Below are positions 38,891 through 42,334 of a DNA stretch of 42,334 nt, in pieces. Position numbers and translations under genes: made by a program. How positions within the stretch are numbered: position 1 is the first letter of the stretch; the number at the start of each line of letters is the position of its first letter. The DNA comes from Oscillospiraceae bacterium (GTDB lineage Bacteria; Bacillota; Clostridia; Oscillospirales; Oscillospiraceae), in assembly GCA_902765595.1 (NCBI GenBank), contig CACXAQ010000026.1:1-42334 (forward strand), in the 5' to 3' direction. The notes under the pieces were generated by a model. The model was not told the origin of the DNA. It did no database searches and worked only from the letters and a program-made list of their open reading frames with translations.

Positions 38891-41734
38891 ATGGACTATA
38901 TTGTTAATAGAATCAATAATGATGTTGCTATTTGTGATGAAGAAAGCTATGAATATATTTTGTCTTTACGAAAAAGGATTGAGTACATCCTGTTTGTGTT
39001 AATGGGGTATTTATGGAATAAGAATTCTAGTGACATGCTAGCAGATGATCGCTTGCGCATCATTTCTAGTTTTGACAGAATGACAATTGGTGATTGTGTT
39101 TCAGCTATTACTTCACTTGATCTGAACCGTGAAGTGTTCCCTACAAGTAAGGCCAAAGCACTAATCACAAAGTATCCTAAGATTCGTAATGTTAAAATTG
39201 GACATGGTTATGCTTCGGGAAAAGAATTATTAGAAACACTTAATCCTTTCTATAATGAGTTACTGGAAAAGATTTCGTTTCTTAATCCCGATTATCCCTT
39301 GATTCTTGTAGAAAAAAGTGATAAGGGTTCTTACTACGGAATCCGAATTGAACCAGATGGGCGGAAAAGCCGCTGGGCATGCCCGGAAGATGCATTTACG
39401 GGTGAGGAATGCTTTCCTAGAACATATATTCTAATAGATAACAAATACTACAAGCTGTCTCCCTTTGTTACACTAACGCGGAGCGGAGCAGATATTAGAG
39501 AGTATACATTTAGCTCACTTTGTGATTCGCTCACAGGTCTAATTAAACTGTGCCCACTATTCGGAGATATGCAAGAGGAGAATATCGTCTATAGCGAGTT
39601 TGCTAAGCTTTGCGAGGAGGACGAATATAGGCAAGTTAGTGCTAATGGCACTGTAATGAATAATTTTGATTGCAATTACAACACCTATATTGACATAGGT
39701 CTCGCGAAGGAGCTTATTGAATTTCTGACAAAAAACAAAGCAAATGTATCTGCAACTCTATGGGGGCATGGAGGCGTTGGAAAGACAGCATGTATACAAA
39801 ATGTATGTGAACAACTCTTTTGCGCAAGGGAGCAGGTGTTTTCATATATAGTCTTCATTACGGCAAAAGATAGAATATACAACCCTGCAACTGGCAAAAT
39901 AGTAAAAAACGATTCAAAGTATGTGCGGAGATACCAGGAGATAATAGAAATAATACAGCAAACAGTTTTTCCGGATATGACTATCAGTACCGATGAAAAA
40001 AGTATAGCTGAAGTTGAAGAGCGAATCCGCACATACTCTGGAAAAATGTTAATAGTAATTGATGACTATGAAACATTTCTGGATGAGGAGAAGGTGAAAA
40101 TCACCAACTTTATAAAGTCATTAGACATCAATCATCACAAAATAGTGATTACAACTAGAAATCTAAGGCTATCTATTGGAACACCTTTTTCCACAAGTGA
40201 GTTTGACACGGATAAAACCTGTAGGTTTTTTGAAACAATAATTAAGCAAAACTGCCCCTCATTGTTGGATAATCTAGCACGCGAGATTAAGGCTGTTACT
40301 GTACGTAACGCAATTCAAAAAGCTACAAGCGGTCGTCCAATCTTTATATATCAGTTTGCATATCTTTATATGCAAAAAGGCATGCAAAAGGTTATGTTTT
40401 CTGCTTTATATAAAGGAGCGGATGCTCAGAATTTTTTATACGGCCGGGTATATGAATACTTAACCCCTTCTGCGAAGCTTGTCTTTGCTACTATTCCAGC
40501 GATTATTAATGATGATCTTTTATTCCGATTTGACATGCTACGTTATGTAATGCAAAAAGAAATAACGGATTCTGACAAGCTTGAATCCTCCGTAGACGAA
40601 CTAGCTGACCAGCTTATTATTGAACGGTATACTGATAGTCAAGGCCGCGTATATGCTCAAGAGTTGTTAAATGCCATGCAGGATCAATATTCAAAGCTAG
40701 ACACTTCTTATCGCGAAGCAATTAGACGTCTTCTTGAGAGTTTGGGCGGCAAGGATATAAGTGGAAGTATTGAAGAAGCTATGCTCCATGAAGCAGACCA
40801 ATCGAGAGTTAGTGGAAATACTGCAGAAATAGTTAGTAAATATCGTAGAGTTCTTAACCTAAAGGATTGCACAATAAAGATTAAAAAACAGGCACTGTTA
40901 AATGTTACAAGTTACCTTTGCGTCAATGACCTAAATCCTAAAGGCGCAAGCGATTTAATGAGTGAGTACTTCCGTGATTTTAAAGACGACCCTCAAATCG
41001 CCTATCAATATGTTGTCTATTTATGGCAACAAGATGAGCGAAAGAAAGACACTATACATTTCATAAAAGAGTACTTTAGCCACGCAGAAGGGCATAAGAA
41101 AACATCTTCTCAGTACCTACAGTTATTTGCACTTGGGACCAGCTACTGTTCCTATTATGATATGTTTGTTCAAGAGTATACCTCTATTGAAAAACGAAAA
41201 GTTCAATTGAGTCAAACTTTGAATGAATTTGGGCGCGAACTATTTACTGCAATAAAAACCACTTTTGATGGACTTCGCTCGGGTGTTAAACATGTTGTTC
41301 AGATGGCTCTAGTACAAACTGTCAAACTGTGTGGTGAATTCGATATTAATGATGAGTCTAAACTAAAATACGGTTTGGAAATATGTGATTACGCAAATGA
41401 ACACTTTATTCCATTTTTTCAAAACCAATTAAAATCTACAAGAGAAAAGATCGAAATTAAGATGAGAACGCCAAAGTGGTGGGATAGTTTTATGCACGAT
41501 GACTATCATGTTGGAGATATGGTTGAAGGGGTTGTAACATCCATTAAGCCCTATGGTGTTTTTATCGAATTTGGAAGATCATATTCTGGGTTGCTACATA
41601 TAAGCAAAATTTCACAAAATTATCTTCAGAGCGAGGAACTCGAAACATTATTTAAGGTGAACACTAAGATTTCTGCTTATATCAACGTTATTGACAAGAC
41701 GCAAATGCGAGTTAATTTTAGCTTGATAAACTAA
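38891..41734 (+). CDS. HEPN-STAND NTPase-S1 domain protein (candidate defence protein)
   Basis: Protein of 947 residues. Residues 1-130 are helical and contain KIRNVKIGHGY at 98-107, matching the HEPN RNase motif RNx4-5H (R99, N100, H105). Residues 130-250 form a linker with KYYKLSPFVTL. Residues 260-520 are a STAND/NB-ARC-type ATPase: Walker A LWGHGGVGKT (K298), Walker B KMLIVIDDYE (D391-D392) and KIVITTR (418-423). Residues 520-870 are helical, TPR-like, with no catalytic motif. Residues 874-947 are an S1 RNA-binding domain: VGDMVEGVVTSIKPYGVFIE, FGRSYSGLLHISKISQNYLQ. The ATG at 38891 follows GAGAGG with 8 bases; 38885 is an alternative. The gene is strongly AT-rich and is bounded by terminators at both ends. 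Likely mode: RNA or ribosome sensing, then oligomerisation and RNA cleavage. This is inference; no known system is matched. Confidence 0.75.
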   Translation: MDYIVNRINNDVAICDEESYEYILSLRKRIEYILFVLMGYLWNKNSSDMLADDRLRIISSFDRMTIGDCVSAITSLDLNREVFPTSKAKALITKYPKIRNVKIGHGYASGKELLETLNPFYNELLEKISFLNPDYPLILVEKSDKGSYYGIRIEPDGRKSRWACPEDAFTGEECFPRTYILIDNKYYKLSPFVTLTRSGADIREYTFSSLCDSLTGLIKLCPLFGDMQEENIVYSEFAKLCEEDEYRQVSANGTVMNNFDCNYNTYIDIGLAKELIEFLTKNKANVSATLWGHGGVGKTACIQNVCEQLFCAREQVFSYIVFITAKDRIYNPATGKIVKNDSKYVRRYQEIIEIIQQTVFPDMTISTDEKSIAEVEERIRTYSGKMLIVIDDYETFLDEEKVKITNFIKSLDINHHKIVITTRNLRLSIGTPFSTSEFDTDKTCRFFETIIKQNCPSLLDNLAREIKAVTVRNAIQKATSGRPIFIYQFAYLYMQKGMQKVMFSALYKGADAQNFLYGRVYEYLTPSAKLVFATIPAIINDDLLFRFDMLRYVMQKEITDSDKLESSVDELADQLIIERYTDSQGRVYAQELLNAMQDQYSKLDTSYREAIRRLLESLGGKDISGSIEEAMLHEADQSRVSGNTAEIVSKYRRVLNLKDCTIKIKKQALLNVTSYLCVNDLNPKGASDLMSEYFRDFKDDPQIAYQYVVYLWQQDERKKDTIHFIKEYFSHAEGHKKTSSQYLQLFALGTSYCSYYDMFVQEYTSIEKRKVQLSQTLNEFGRELFTAIKTTFDGLRSGVKHVVQMALVQTVKLCGEFDINDESKLKYGLEICDYANEHFIPFFQNQLKSTREKIEIKMRTPKWWDSFMHDDYHVGDMVEGVVTSIKPYGVFIEFGRSYSGLLHISKISQNYLQSEELETLFKVNTKISAYINVIDKTQMRVNFSLIN

Positions 41735-41771
41735 GTGTTCCTCAATAAAGAATTCTTAAATTGTTTCACAT

Positions 41772-41812
41772 GAAAGCCGTCTATTCTGTTTTCAGAGTAG
41801 GCGGCTTTTTTC
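41772..41812 (+). terminator. Terminator of the HEPN-STAND-S1 gene
   Basis: AAAGCCGTCTA and GTAGGCGGCTTT pair with one imperfect position, followed by a T run. It separates the gene from parA. Confidence 0.7.
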
Positions 41813-41877
41813 ATGCCCGTACATAGCCGTCCACCATCGCCGTGGGTGGCTAAATCTGTGTAAAGGAGGAAACCAAT

Positions 41878-42334
41878 ATGGCGAAAACAAAGGTGATCGC
41901 CGTAGCCAACCAAAAGGGCGGCGTCGGCAAAAGCACCAGCGTGTACTGCATCGGCGCAGGGCTGGCACAGGACGGAAACAAGGTCTTGCTTCTGGATGTT
42001 GACCCGCAGGGCGACCTCACAAAGATGCTGGGCGAGCGCAAGCCCCATGAGCTGCCCTTGACCCTCAGCAATGTTTGGCGGGACAGGACAGTGCGGAACA
42101 CCCGGAGATCATGCACCATGACGAGGGCTTTGACTTCATCCCGGCAAACCGCACCCTTTCGGCGGTGGAGATTGGGCTGGTAAACACTATGAGCCGCGAG
42201 ACGGTCTTGAAACGGTATCTGGACGGCGTAAAAAAGGACTATGACTATGTGCTGCTGGATTGCCGCCCGTCTCTCGGTATGCTGGTCATCAATGCCCTGT
42301 CCGCGTCGGACTACGTTCTCATTCCCGTGCAGGC
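41878..42334 (+). pseudogene. parA: ParA family ATPase of an integrative element, interrupted and cut by the window end
   Basis: The first frame has MAKTKVIAVANQKGGVGKST (deviant Walker A KGGVGKS) and VLLLDVDPQGDLTKMLGERK, ending in LPLTLSNV. The reading then shifts near 42072-42080 and continues as LAGQDSAEHPEIMHHDEGFD, FIPANRTLSAVEIGLVNTMS, RETVLKRYLDGVKKDYDYVL and LDCRPSLGMLVINALSASDY. In the family a short stretch of about four residues lies between the two parts; a loss of 3n+1 bases fits. AAAGGAGG precedes the ATG. ParA genes of this type begin the maintenance module of clostridial ICEs, supporting the integrative-element reading. The 3' end lies outside the window. Confidence 0.85.

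Overview
The window looks like a Clostridia chromosome of the Oscillospiraceae/Ruminococcaceae type. This is inferred from GC-rich codon use, strong Shine-Dalgarno sites, consensus sigma-A promoters, SpoVB-like and SleB-like genes, MurT/GatD, an Nfn-type oxidoreductase pair, and many short palindromic repeats of the kind common in gut Clostridia. No species can be named from the sequence alone.

Layout. 1-4350: a P-loop kinase-like gene, rqcP and hup, a broken lipid flippase, and an alpha/beta hydrolase. 4380-6310: a repeat-rich zone with one intact REP-associated tyrosine transposase (RAYT), one RAYT relic fused in frame to a recombinase-like tail, a perfect 41-bp tandem array of REP palindromes, and a three-gene operon of tiny proteins behind a consensus promoter. 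6400-18950: housekeeping genes, namely a broken gapdh, a histidine-kinase-like protein without an obvious phospho-acceptor, an operon with a degenerate Lgt-like protein and a NAGPA-domain protein, pepF, the cca-udg-DUF2156-GNAT operon and, divergent from it, murC. 19070-25120: two paralogous lipoproteins, a multi-hairpin element, murT-gatD, a PHP phosphoesterase and a SleB-like hydrolase. 25149-33560: nfnBA (nfnB broken), a MITE-like element, a ferredoxin and a Crp/Fnr regulator diverging from a perfect palindrome, then a flavodoxin/cyclophilin-like/hydrolase operon diverging from a LysR regulator.

33800-42334 is accessory. An AT-rich BcgI-like (type IIB) restriction-modification operon lies at 33826-36996. 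A cluster of hairpins follows and ends in the 3' half of a tRNA-Ser gene with its terminator (37514-37610). I read this as one end of an integrative element whose body runs to the right: an HTH protein, a 49-residue protein, a 947-residue AT-rich gene and a ParA gene cut off by the window end. The 947-residue protein combines a HEPN-like RNx4H motif, a STAND-type NTPase and a C-terminal S1 RNA-binding domain. It is the best candidate here for an undescribed, probably antiviral, system.

Four conserved genes (flippase, gapdh, nfnB, parA) each carry a small internal deletion that is not a multiple of three. The repeated pattern suggests either an assembly artefact or strain-specific decay, and it should be settled from reads before anyone interprets loss of function.
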